A program made the position numbers and the translations under genes. The notes under the pieces were generated by a model. It saw only the letters and a list, made by a program, of their open reading frames with translations. It ran no database searches and was not told the DNA's origin. From Gadus chalcogrammus (taxonomy: Eukaryota > Chordata > Actinopteri > Gadiformes > Gadidae): a DNA stretch of 64,000 nt. Location: contig NC_079426.1 of NCBI RefSeq assembly GCF_026213295.1, positions 25,752,402 to 25,816,401 of the forward strand, given 5' to 3'. Positions 1-10,826 of the stretch are shown in pieces (position 1 is the first letter of the stretch; each line of letters begins with the position of its first letter).

Positions 1-411
1 GATAGGTAAGATTGCACTCACCCAGGGAAAGCTTAGGAACATACCTCAAATTCAACGCACCACAATGGGACAGACACACGGTTGTGTACCCAGGTAATGA
101 TGGCTGCGGTAGGTCGGCATCGTAACAATTCTGAGATTAAAGTGAGAATTCAGAGTTTAAACTCAAATTTAAATTCTGAGAATAAAGTCAGTGTGGCCCT
201 AATCCTTTTACGTATAAGCGGCTTTGTGAATTACTTTAAAAAAAAAAAAGAGATTTAGGCGCACTCCTAGCGGTAAGATAAAAAGCTTTGTGAATACGGC
301 CCCTGATTTATCTTCTTATCATCTGTGGTGGTTAGCCAAAGAGGCTGACCCATAAAAGTGACCTCAGAGGGTTTAATGAGAACAGTTTGTTTGTTGATGT
401 GTGGATCTTAC
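1..411 (-). other. Intron 4 sequence of the chrna1-like gene
   Basis: Non-coding sequence downstream of exon 4 in gene orientation. The next expected exon, which in this family carries the Cys-loop, is not found here, so it lies left of the window. The stretch holds AT-rich, weakly self-complementary sequence near 130-200 and an A-run near 238-250. No clear element boundaries are seen. Confidence 0.5.
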
Positions 412-519
412 TTGTTGTATAGGACCAGGTCGGGTCTCCAGATGTCCTTCGATGGGACTCTGATCTTCTTGATCCCACTGTAGTCGTCAGGGTTCCAGTT
501 AAGGTTGACATCCGTCCAC
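412..519 (-). CDS. chrna1: chrna1-like exon 4: nicotinic acetylcholine receptor alpha subunit, extracellular domain
   Basis: Part of the ligand-binding extracellular domain of a pentameric acetylcholine-gated cation channel. In the frame set by the motif [12 protein letters not shown] the exon reads through GIKKIRVPS and [10 protein letters not shown], the loop region conserved across nicotinic subunits. The match to muscle alpha1 ([11 protein letters not shown]) looks better than to alpha5, alpha7 or beta subunits. It ends at a consensus donor (GTAAG, 411-407). The acceptor used here is the AG at 521-520, giving 108 bases; the family exon is normally 110, and two bases further upstream the sequence is GG rather than AG. 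Intron 3 would be only 76 bases with no obvious pyrimidine tract. Family assignment is strong; the alpha1 assignment is probable. Confidence 0.85.
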
Positions 520-595
520 CTCCATGAACATCTTTGAAGCTCTGCTCATCGGGCCTTGCCACGTGAGGTATGAGAAGAAGAGGCCGATCTCTTAC

Positions 596-642
596 CTGCT
601 TTAGACGGACACATTACTGGTCACAATCTGGTTCACCTCATC
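596..642 (-). CDS. chrna1: chrna1-like exon 3 with a 2-base insertion
   Basis: Short exon of the receptor extracellular domain. It starts after an AG and reads D-E-V-N-Q-I-V-T-S-N-V, the conserved string that follows exon 2 in nicotinic receptors. It ends at a good donor (GTAAG, 595-591). Family exons of this type are 45 bases; this one is 47. Two extra bases after the N-V codons shift the frame and create an in-frame TAA. Removing them conceptually restores the conserved R-L-K-Q ending. Either the locus is a decaying copy or the sequence contains an error. The TAA would truncate the protein within about 80 residues. Confidence 0.8.
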
Positions 643-1062
643 CTCGGGAGGGAGGTGAAAGAGAAGATCTTTACATTTAGATAGATGGAGACGTTTCTAA
701 AGCTGAATCATGAATCCAGAATATCCCTCAACCAAATCCGTGATTTCCTCAAATTGGTTAAAATTTGTGAAAAGGGACATAATGGGACTGCAATGCATCC
801 AAGTCCATCAAACCTTAGCGATGTTAAGATAAAGGGTGTTGATGGGTCACCTAGTTATAGGGAAGGGGTTCACCTGCCCTAAGGAAGAATCAATGTGAAT
901 GCATGTCCCTGTTATATATTATATGTGCTGCAGAACAGGAACCTGCTGGAAATCAGCTATTTTACTGAGACAGGCCAGTTTTAAATTGTAACTTTGTTAC
1001 TTTTAATACTTTCCTGTATTATAAATATAAAATAAATAAAGATGTGTTGATGAGCCTCTCAC
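643..1062 (-). other. Intron 2 of the chrna1-like gene
   Basis: Non-coding interval of 420 bases between exons 2 and 3, bounded by GTGAGA at 1062-1057 and an AG acceptor next to 642. No repeat or other gene is recognised in it. Confidence 0.6.
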
Positions 1063-1205
1063 CACGCTGATGAGCTGGATGAGCTGCAGCCCCACCGTCA
1101 CCACCACCGGCTCTCTGAAGTGGTTGACGGGCCGTACCACCTTGTTGTAGCCGGTAAACAGGGTCTTCACCATACGGGTCTCAGCCTCGGAGCCCAGCGC
1201 CAGGC
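1063..1205 (-). CDS. chrna1: chrna1-like exon 2: mature N-terminus of the receptor
   Basis: Encodes the start of the mature receptor: [18 protein letters not shown], then VVRPVNHF and [13 protein letters not shown]. This is the N-terminal helix and first beta strand of nicotinic subunits (alpha1 proteins have LGSE-ETRLV and VVRPVE-H). The acceptor AG lies at 1207-1206 after a TG-rich pyrimidine stretch, and the donor is GTGAGA at 1062. The 143-base exon joins exon 1 in phase 1 (CCC-G + GC-CTG gives P-G-L-A-L-G) with the frame intact, and ends at a codon boundary. No lesion is seen in this exon. Confidence 0.9.
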
Positions 1206-2085
1206 CTGACACACACACACACACACACCCACACCGTGTTTTTATTAACATGACATCTAGTTGAAGCACTGATTCGAATGGATTAGCAGCGAATTAGAAG
1301 AGACAAACACAGAAATGAACCATAACTACCATTGTACCAATATTGAAAACCAACTTAGGGATTTGTAGAAGTGAAAAATATGCCTGATACTGTGCAACCC
1401 CTTGATGGTAATCAAAAGGTAGGTCTGCAGCCAGACTATTACTCAGTCAATTGAATAAATTTAGGGAAAGGGAAAATAGAGACTCAAAAAAATAGACTCA
1501 AAAAAATATACATAATCTTCTTGAAATTAATCCATAAAATCAACGTAAAAATGGCACCAATTTCTCTTTGTTTTTCCTTGTGAAAACAGCTTTGCCAACA
1601 GCTGTGTGTTAATCTCACACACTCAAATGGTCTCTAGGTTAGCAGCCTGCAGCTATCCACATGAAATACCCTGGTGCCCATAGGTCCTATGGAGTTATTC
1701 TCCCTGATGCCAGCAGGTCATATGGAGATATTTTCGGCATGTGAATGTTCGTTGTGAACGAAAGCCTTCGAACAGGCATAGACAACATCTGCCTCTTTAT
1801 CTTAAAAACAAAATCCTGACAACTGTGTGTGTGTGTGTGTGTGTTCGTGCGTGTGTCAGGATGGATGTTACTTCCCTTGACCTCTCGTCTGCTGTGGTCT
1901 CTGGGTTTCCTGCTAGCATCAGTCAATCACCCACCAGGCCCCAGACCAAATGGAGGCCCTGACGAAGGGGACACTTGGACCTGTCAATCACTGCCTTCCC
2001 TTGCTTTTAACGTTTGAACTCCCATTTTATTTAACTGCTGGAGCACATGAAGAAACAAACATTGTCATCATCACTTGTGTGTTAA
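1206..2085. other. Intron 1, left part, no recognised element
   Basis: Non-coding sequence with short CA/GT tracts near 1,208-1,227 and 1,823-1,842. A 29-base string around 1,968-1,996 (containing GGGACACTTGGACCTGTC) recurs at 3,170-3,198, suggesting a small dispersed duplication. No genes seen. Confidence 0.4.
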
Positions 2086-2334
2086 AGGCTCAGTTATGGT
2101 TCCATGTCGATGCAATGCAATGACCACGCGGACGCTTTGCCGCAGTCATGAACCTGTTTTGGTTCTGAGTCGGGTTTTAGTTAGCGAACCAATCACAGCC
2201 CACCTCAATGCAAGGTTGTCATTTTTTGGGACTCGCACACCAGGCCCTTTTAGTGGACGCAAGGAGGGTCAGCAAGGACGCAATGGGTCCGTAAACCCCC
2301 TTGCGTTGCGTCAACGTGGAACCATAACTAAGCC
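2086..2334. mobile_element. TTAA-flanked MITE with AGGCTCAGTTATGGTTCCA ends
   Basis: A 249-base non-coding element. The left end AGGCTCAGTTATGGTTCCA follows TTAA (2082-2085). The right end, read on the other strand, is GGCTTAGTTATGGTTCCA and abuts TTAA at 2335-2338. TTAA target duplication with AG ends is typical of Kolobok-type elements; piggyBac also uses TTAA but usually ends in CCC. It shares the TTAA at 2335-2338 with the next element, so the two lie back to back. Confidence 0.75.
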
Positions 2335-2338
2335 TTAA

Positions 2339-2859
2339 AGGTCCCATGACATGCCACCAGGTGTGAGTGTGATTAGCCCTTACAAGTTGTTTTGAAAATC
2401 TGTCTCTTCTGACATCACAAATGGGCGTGTCCAGGGCCGTCGGACTGCGGGGACAAAGGGGACAGTTGTGGGGGGGCCCAAGGCAGAGGGGGGGCCCATG
2501 ACCAAAAAAAATAAATATATATATATATTTTCAGTCCCCCCCCCCCCCCCCCCCGTCAACAATCGCTCCGAACCACCCCCCCGTCAACAATTGCTCCGGA
2601 CCCCCCCCCCCCCCCCCCTCAACAAACTGGCGCAGGGGGGCCCATCAGTAGCTATAGTATAGGGGCCCAGGATTTGGTGCTACGGCCCTGGGCGTGTCCA
2701 CCTAGATGTACGGTGGATATATCTGTCTACCAGCCTACCTAGGGGGCTGTAGCAAACGTTGCTCATCTAACCGTCACACATCTAGTGGACAATCCCACTT
2801 GTGATGTCAGAAGAGCCAGATTTTCAAAACAGCTTGTAATGGCTAATGTCATGGGACCT
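2339..2859. mobile_element. TTAA-flanked MITE with AGGTCCCATGACAT ends, host to a hAT
   Basis: Perfect terminal inverted repeats AGGTCCCATGACAT at both ends, flanked by TTAA at 2335-2338 and 2860-2863. Sub-terminal inverted similarity (GTTTTGAAAATCTG and CTCTTCTGACATCACA, mirrored near 2,800-2,835) shows foldback structure. No coding capacity. A separate 259-base hAT element (2,432-2,690) is inserted in the middle. Superfamily is inferred from the TTAA site and AG ends. Confidence 0.85.
2432..2690. mobile_element. Non-autonomous hAT-type element, 8-bp target duplication GGCGTGTC
   Basis: Terminal inverted repeats begin CAGGGCCGT at both ends. The flanking octamer GGCGTGTC is present at 2424-2431 and 2691-2698, the 8-bp duplication expected for hAT. 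The interior is low complexity, with C-runs near 2,535-2,555 and 2,596-2,618 and an ATATAT tract. It lies inside the TTAA MITE at 2,339-2,859, so it arrived later. Confidence 0.85.
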
Positions 2860-4087
2860 TTAACTCTGGACAAAACGACAAAGCCAAAATAAAGTCATTA
2901 GATTGGTGTGGAGACATGATGGAGTTCTGTGGTCCTACGTTGTCTGCTGACCTCATAATGAAGAGGCCAGCATCTTCTTATGCTATGAGAAGTATTAATA
3001 TTCTTTTTCGGACTTGGATCATGTGTATGCGAAAATTGCCCAGTAGATTACTATTTTAATCCTTTGTGTGTCTGTGTGTGATCAGCATGAATGTTACTCT
3101 CCTTGTAGTATGTTCTCAGGAATGCTTCAATGGACCCCTGACTAAAATAGACTAGGTGGGGCAGGATGAAAGGGACACTTGGACCTGTCAATCACTTATA
3201 TGAGGTCAGTTATATGAGGTTAAACACCATATTTGTTTTACATGCATGCATCTTACAACAATCCCCACTCAGCCTAAATTCTGAATGTTTGGATCAATTG
3301 ATCATCATCATTATGGAAATGTTAACGCCAAATAAATGTCTTTCTGCAAACACTAAGGGAGATTTGAATATAGTGCTGCACACTTTTACTACAAATGAGC
3401 GGGGCTGGAAGTTGAAGAACAGCAGCGGCCCAGATGGGATGGTGGCTAACATCAGATGAAGAGGCCTTGGAAGGCCTCCAGGTGTAGTACACCGCCAGGT
3501 ACATTCCATTACGCACACAAAGTGCTGCAGGCTGCAACAGTATCTGTCCTTTTAATGCCTGACTCAGTGGTTATATAGCTTGGACTCATGACTTGTTTCT
3601 AGCGAGAGCTGGTTCTTTAAACCTTTGCAACTCTGTGTGCTTCTTCTCTTCATTCTATTATGCTGTATGTCGGTCTGAGCCGTTTGGTGCTCGACAGCGG
3701 CTACATCTGCTTCTCTTTCTCCTCCCACTACACAATGAAAGACAGTGAACCCATCGCCGATACAGGAGAGCTTCCAGCCTAGAGCATTTTCCTGGCTATC
3801 TGTGCAGCTAGAATGTGTAGCGGGTGAGCTTAATTTTTTTTATTTTTTTTATTGCCATACGTAATAGCCAAGAGTATTAAGGGCTTTAATGTACACAACA
3901 GGGATTCAAAAATATTGGCTGACCCATCCATCTGTTTGAATTCAGCAAAAGTACAGCTCCCAATTAGAAACCACTAATGGGGGGTGATGTCAGCACATTC
4001 AGAACCACTAGAGGGCAGTATTTATCAGTTATTTGATCCTTCTTTATCAACCTTAACGCCGGGATTCCTCCGGACGCGTTAAGGCCC
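2860..4087. other. Intron 1 stretch without recognised genes
   Basis: No coding sequence or element ends could be supported. The sequence at 4,058-4,087 (GGGATTCCTCCGGACGCGTT) resembles the outer end of the following element and may be a stray partial copy of its terminus. Confidence 0.35.
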
Positions 4088-4637
4088 GATTCCACCGGAC
4101 GCGTTACGGCAGCGTTACGTCTTGGCCGCAGTCACCGCAGCAGATAGGTTCTACTGTAATCAATGAAACCATTTCCACCAGGCGCGGCTGCGGAGCGTCT
4201 CAGCAGTGTCCCAGTGTCCCAGTGCAGTGTGAATGATAGCGCTGCGCGGCAGCGCTATCATTCAGTAGCATTTCTATTTTTGCCGCAAGCCTTTGCTGAA
4301 CCGCGTCAATTTCAACAGAGCAGATCGAGCAGGGCAGGAAGTGAAAAAGTAAAAGCCATAGAGTCAAATTTTCAAAATAAAACACAATACTCAGCTCATG
4401 TAGCCTATCACAATTTCACATCAACATTATTACCTCATGACCGGTGGCACCAGGTCAGCAGTCAATCAATCAAAGGGTCTCAGAGGGTCAGGCAACATGG
4501 GCGACGAGAGACTCATTGTCGTTCCGCAAAATGAAGTCATTTATGTACCAACATTAGGTTTAGGATTATCGCGTGATCTCGTGAGCTCGCGTGAATACCG
4601 CTGCAGCTCCGCTGCCGTAACGCGCCCGCTGGAAATC
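4088..4637. mobile_element. Inverted-repeat MITE, family 'GATTCCACCGGACGCGTTAC', copy A
   Basis: The left end reads GATTCCACCGGACGCGTTAC and the right end on the other strand GATTTCCAGCGGGCGCGTTA, followed on both sides by CGGCAGCG. The interior (such as AAATAAAACACAATACTCAG near 4,374) is shared with copy B next door, proving a repeat family. No coding region. Target duplication is not clear, so the superfamily is left open. Confidence 0.65.
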
Positions 4638-5037
4638 TAAAGGCTAGATTCCACCGGAGGCGTACGCGCCGCGGGACGGCTGCGCCGCGGTCACGCAGCT
4701 GATCGCTTCCACTATAATCAATGAGACTATTTCCACCGGGCGCGCCGCGGAACGTTTCAGCAGCGTCCCAGGAACGGCGTGCCGCGCCGCGGCGCTATCT
4801 TTCCGTCCAATTCTATTTTTGCCGCGAGCCGCTGCTAAACCGCGTCAATTTCGACAGAGCAGGTCGAGCCGGGCAGGAAGTGAAAAGTAAAAGCCATAGA
4901 GCAGTGGTTTTCAAACTGTGGGGGGCGCCAGAGTTCTTCAGGGGGGGCGCGACGTGAGAAAAAAATAAACCCGAAAAAAACCCTGAAAGACATGATTCAA
5001 ATCATCAGTCGTACTTCAACTGTAGAAGTAACATAAC

Positions 5038-5949
<912 letters not shown>

Positions 5950-7002
5950 AACATAACTAAATCAATTTTCAACCGTTTATCTTCGTGCAAACCATTTAAC
6001 AAATCTACACATTTGTATCTTCAATAATATCGAAACAGAATTTCGATATCATTTAAAATGTCTTCAGAATCACAGTTTTAGTTTCATACCGCTTCGTTTT
6101 CAGCTGTTTTCATTGAAGACGTCAGCCCATTCTGATACACCTACTTCTAGACATTCGTAACCAGAGCCGGATTAAATAAATGGACTACACTAGGCAGACT
6201 GTATTTTTTGGGCCCCCCTCCATCGATAACCTAACCTAACCCTAACACTTACCAAAGTTACTAATAAAAGTTAATTCATATTTTACATAGCGTAGTCTTT
6301 GGTTACAAGTTGGTTATTTGTACGCCAAAATAAGTCATGTGTTGTATATTAAACAGTCTCAGACTATTTTTTGATTTTTATTATTTATACGTTATTACAC
6401 GGCTCTATTAAATGCTATTAAATTATCCTTATCTTATCCATTGCCAGTGTCATTGTTAAGGCAGTAGTCCCAGTAAATCACCAATAGGTGTCACGGTGTC
6501 AGCATTGCTATGTAAACAGAGCAAAAAAGATAAATGTAGTAAGCTATTGCATTTTGCAGAAAATCTTAATTAAATGTGTTGATTAAATTGAAAAGTTAAA
6601 TAAGTAGTCAAATATACAAAGACTAATAAAATATGCAGTCAGAGAAAGTGTGCTGTAGTGGTAAAGATGTTTATTTTCATGGACAAGCATCACCTATCTT
6701 CAATTTTCCAACACTCTCATTTAGCATGCTCCACTCAGGGATAATCTTCAGCCTTCCAGCACCACAGGCCTCCATTGCAGTAGAAACACATCTTGACAGC
6801 ATCATCACGATCTTGTGGAGAAATAATAAAATGTATATATAAGCTGAAAGACAGCTGTTTGAGATTTGAATATACCGGTACTTGGTTTGTTCCTCATATT
6901 TCATTTCATTATAGTAGAAAGTATAGCCCTATATTATGCATTTCATTTATATGCATTCACTTTACTTATTAAGATTTAGATTTTTAAATGGAAAACTTAC
7001 AT

Positions 7003-7218
7003 TTACAGATGCTTTCTCCTGAGTTTTGATGAGGCAAAGTCCTCTATAATGTCTTCAAAATCCAGGGAGGTTGTAAATCTATTCTCAATTGCCAACAGGG
7101 CAAAGGCATTCTGTTTTTTTTCTGTTACTGTTGCTCTCCGGTATGTTTTCACTCTTTTCATCGTAGAAAATGACGGCGCTGATGTTGACGGCGCCACAGC
7201 ATCTTCCGCTGTCTTCAC
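7003..7218 (-). pseudogene. hAT transposase C-terminal remnant
   Basis: A 71-residue frame with the pattern NAFALLAIENRF, LDFEDIIEDFASSKLRRK. Fish ZMYM/TTF-type hAT transposases end with a similar string (ALLSIE, then a basic FA-x-x-K-x-R-R-K tail), where it forms the end of the dimerisation domain. The rest of the transposase is missing. It probably belongs to the host element Z. Assignment rests on recognition by eye of this short conserved tail. Confidence 0.6.
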
Positions 7219-7428
7219 AGCTGTCGGACGGCTGCCCGACAGAAACTTCTGTAAAGCCCCCCGCTGTTTCTTCTTTTGTTCCTCTTCATTTTTTTCTTTT
7301 TATGTTTTGCCGCACCCAAAAGCATCTTGAATGTTAGCCTACACAAGAAACGACCTGCCTGCTAGCTTTATTGTTCCGCTTAGTCTTGACCCGCTGACCT
7401 CCTCTCGGACTTAACTGATTGGCGTTAA

Positions 7429-7858
7429 AGGCACCCAGTGCAACTTTATGTAAACATTCAATGAAAAATAAACATTCAATTTCTAGTCTTTTTTACACGT
7501 AGTAAGTTTCAATAACTCCATACCATTACATATCGACATTCAAGGAGCAAAGATGAGACGTCGCTGTGTGGTGAGAACTGATAGAAAATCGTAAACAACA
7601 ACAATCGCCGGTGGGGAGAAGCCATTTTTCCATTGACTGGAAGCCTGCTTTATTTATTGTAGGTTACAAAAAATAAAGAAAATGGCGGCATTGTTGTTGT
7701 TATCGATTTTCTATCAGTTCTCACCACACAACGACGTCTCATCTTTGCTGCTTGAATGTCGGTATGTAATGGTATGGAGTTATTGAAACTTACTACGTGT
7801 AAAAAAGACTAGAAATTGAATGTTTATTTTTAAGCCTCGAAAGTTGCACTGGGTGCCT
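7429..7858. mobile_element. TTAA foldback MITE with long inverted arms
   Basis: Ends AGGCACCCAGTGCAACTTT on both strands, flanked by TTAA at 7425-7428 and 7859-7862. The inverted similarity runs on for roughly 170 bases per arm (for example AGACTAGAAATTGAATGTTT mirrored), so the single strand can fold into a long hairpin with a small loop near 7,620-7,680. Non-coding. Confidence 0.88.
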
Positions 7859-7965
7859 TTAATGTGACGTAACGTTAAGATAAACAACGTCACTATTTTT
7901 ACTTAATTAATATATATTGATATATTATCACTGAAATAAATAGTAGGCAGGACATTTGTATTGGC

Positions 7966-8002
<37 letters not shown>

Positions 8003-8445
8003 CTGTCTGGGCCCCCCCCCGCCGATCAGGCCCTAGGCACGTGCCTAGTTTGCCTTTGGGTTAATCCGGCTCTGTTCGTAACTCATTCCTTTTTCAACCG
8101 TTTACCATCGTTCAAACCATTAAACAAATCTACACACTTGTATCTTCAATACTATCTAAACGGAATTTTGATAGCATTTATACTTTTTTCAGAATCACAG
8201 TTTTAGTTTCAAACCGGCGTCGTTTTCAGTTGCTTATAATAATTTAGGTCACCATAGCAACGCCGGTAAACAAACCCCGCCGAATAGTCGAATCTCTGGA
8301 CTGAAAAGGCAGATCTGATTCGACTCAGAAAATAGGCTCTGTGCACAACTCTAGAAGCGAACTTCCGGTGTCGCCAGGTGTCGGCATACTAGTTTTCGGT
8401 CTACTTCCCGTATCTGTTACCACGGCAACTATAAATAGTAAAAAG

Positions 8446-8565
8446 ATGGAAAACCCAACCAAACAACGGAAATTTAATGTTAGAAGACTTCACAAGCTTC
8501 AACGGAGTAAAGGCGGATCAAACCAACACTGCTGTGTACAGTTGTGCTCAGCTTCCAGCCGGTAA
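8446..8565 (+). pseudogene. THAP-domain-like first exon remnant
   Basis: Starts with ATG and reaches CCVQLCSASSR, which matches the first half of the C2-CH zinc module that opens THAP DNA-binding domains (typically C-C-V-P-x-C-x-x-x-S-S). The remaining THAP residues (central W, C-x2-H) are not found; either an intron starts at GTAACA after the arginine codon or the domain is deleted. A proline/glutamate-rich open frame follows (8,567-8,756) and may be a later exon. THAP domains occur in P, Kolobok and ISL2EU transposases. Confidence 0.5.
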
Positions 8566-9232
8566 CACGGGCTGGTGTGTGGGAGCGAAGAGAGAGACCG
8601 GCGAGTCCCGAGCCTTGCTCCGACCCCGAAGAGCCTGAGCTACCCGTTCCGATGGTCTTAGACCATGAGTACAGTGCTACTAGTACAGTGTGTGTTGACC
8701 GTGAGCACTACAGTGCTATACAAAAAGAGACATTTGTGGAGTTTGAGGCAATGTGAAGCTGGTGTGTTTGTGTCTGTGTGCGGCTCGCGTGCTTGCACTG
8801 TGTTGGGGCCGTGGTGGGCGCTCTCGGCTGGAGCTTTCTGCGTGTTGTGGTGGCTGATGAGGAAAGTGCGCTTGTGTGTACATTTGTGCTGTTTTTTTAA
8901 TTATACATGTTTGTATTGATTAAACATATGACCTCAGCTAAATCCCCCAACGGACACTGTTATAAAAGAAACAGGCGTATAACGGTTTGTTTATAACGGT
9001 TGGTTTATCGCTAGCTTTAACATACACTCAAGCTGTGAGGCTTCTCTGATTTCTTCATGGACCTGTGGCACAATGCTCCGATAATCACCTCCGATGTTCC
9101 CTTATCTTTGCTAGACACTAAAAAATGGACACACGTTGGTACAGTTAGTACAACAACGGACAGTTTTAAATACAGAAAAAAAATGTTGTCGCTAACAAAT
9201 GTTCACTAAAAAGCCGGTAGTCTGTTACCTAC

Positions 9233-9383
9233 CCTCAAAGTTATGCAAATAACTCGAAATATAGATCTTAAATCCTTTTTCCCGCTTGCTTGTAGGTGCA
9301 AGGGAACTAGCACCAACAATGCGGTGAACATCATTAACATTTATTGTCGGTAGGTCTTGGAGACATCTAGAAAAGCCAGACAT
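9233..9383 (-). pseudogene. Unidentified conserved first exon at the other end of the element
   Basis: Begins MSGFSRCLQDLPTINVNDVH, continues with HRIVGASS, TSKREKGFKIYI and SSYLHNFE, then meets a donor-like GTAGGT. It looks like a genuine coding exon (good codon pattern, ATG close to the terminal repeat, donor at the end). I recall similar openings in fish proteins annotated with SWIM zinc fingers or a YqaJ-type nuclease domain, but no such domain is visible here, so the function is left open. Confidence 0.4.
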
Positions 9384-10316
9384 GTTCACGCTATGGACTG
9401 GGTCAGTAAGTAGACCGGAAACTAGAATGCCAACACCGCCAGTTGACTTCCGGGTTCTAGTGCACAGAGCCTATTCAGAGTCGGGGACCCTGAATTAATC
9501 TGTAAACTGGCAGTTTACACAGATTAAGATGTTCAAATGTATTTAAAAAAGGTTAAGCTAAAACATGCTTAGATAAAGTTGTTAAATTGTGTTGTTTAAA
9601 AACGCAAAAAGATGTAATGTTTCAGAAATATGTTTAAAAAATATGTTAAAAAATTTGTTTCAAATGTTTCAAAAATATGTTCCAAATGTTTTAAAATTAT
9701 GATCGGAGATGTTTGAAATGTGTAAAATAATTAAAATAGCTTTCAAAACACAGGTATTTAGAAAAAAAATTGGGGGGGGGGGGCTCAGCTGAATTTTTTT
9801 CTCTGAGGGGGGGCTCACTCTCTCACATTTTGAAAACCCCTGCCATAGAGCATCCGGTCAATTTTCAAAATAAAACACAATACTCAGCTCATGTAACTTC
9901 ACATCAACATTATTACATCATGACCGGTGGGTCTCAGAGGGTCGGCAACATTGAAGACGAGAGACTCATTGTCGAAGTTCAGCAACATGAATGTCAAATG
10001 TCATTTATGTACCAAATCATCCTTTTTATAAGGAAAATGTCAGAAAGGACAAAGCGTGGCATTTAATTGCAATCGTTTTGGGAGTGGAAGGTGAGTACAT
10101 TAGGTTTAGAATTATCGCGTGATCTCGTGATCTCGCGTGAATACTGGCGGGCTCGCAAGGCAGCGCTACGCTGCCGTTACGCGCCCGGTAGGAATGGACG
10201 CAGGGCAGAGGACGCAGCCGTTCCGCGGCGCATACGCGTCCGGTGGGATCCCGGTGTAAGCAGGGCAGAGTCGCAGCCGTTCCGTGCCGCAGGCCGTAAC
10301 GCGTCCGGTGGAAATG

Positions 10317-10826
10317 TCGATCTATGACATTCATATGATCATAGGATATACATTTAGGTATCTAGGCAACAAATGGAGAGGACGCTGGCGCTGTCTGTTC
10401 GCCGCTTTTCCAAGCAATTTTTGGGCCAATTTTGGCAAAGTTACTTAAAAAGTGATTTTTTGTTGACATATTATCTCTACTTGGTTCCCTGCAAGCTACA
10501 TCAGCGACGAAAAGCAAGCTTATGGACTGTCTTTAGTTGTTCCAGTGTTATTGTGTTATTGTGAAGAGCCGTGTAGCTCACTTGTTATTTTGGTTTCCCT
10601 AGTAACGGCTAAAAACAACGGCTAAAAACAAGTAGCCGATGTGACATTTTCCTGGTCACTGCTGGCGTTTTTTTTCGGCGATCCTGGTGAGGAATATGCC
10701 CTGGTCAACCTGCTAAGCTGTCTCTACTGTCTCGTGGATTTTCTGCACTGCCTCCCAGCTCTTCCCCAGATGCGTCGGGTCCGTACCTAGCTGCTAACAG
10801 GCAAACATCACTCAACATCAGGTTCG
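10317..10826 (+). other. Probable 5' UTR of the L2-type LINE
   Basis: Sequence between the end of MITE copy B and the LINE reading frame. The LINE 5' end could not be fixed; the sequence from about 10,373 (GGAGAGGACGCTGGCGCTG) onward has the composition of the following LINE. Confidence 0.4.

Larger units (their letters stand above)
6162..8074. mobile_element. hAT-type element Z, target duplication TTCGTAAC
   Basis: Ends CAGAGCCGGATTAA on both strands; the octamer TTCGTAAC flanks it at 6154-6161 and 8075-8082. GGCCC-rich blocks and a T-run (7,971-7,998) lie near its ends. It contains a minus-strand remnant of a hAT transposase C-terminus (7,003-7,218), consistent with derivation from an autonomous hAT, and a 430-base TTAA foldback element (7,429-7,858). 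It is inserted in hAT element X. Confidence 0.9.
8334..9472. mobile_element. Inverted-repeat element with THAP-like and second gene start facing each other
   Basis: Ends AGGCTCTGTGCAC on both strands, with sub-terminal inverted similarity (CTTCCGG, CTAGTTT-CGGTCTACTT). The dinucleotide AT flanks both ends, and cutting out the element at AT restores the exact sequence seen in the uninterrupted copy of element X at 34,625-35,603. Just inside each end is the first exon of a gene, the two pointing at each other. Coding capacity is mostly lost, so this is a shortened copy of a larger two-gene element. The superfamily is not identified. Confidence 0.75.

Noticed and set aside
8334..9474. Mariner-type TA duplication for the THAP-related element
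   Set aside because: Comparison with the empty hAT X copy fits an AT duplication exactly; TA would need two extra base changes.
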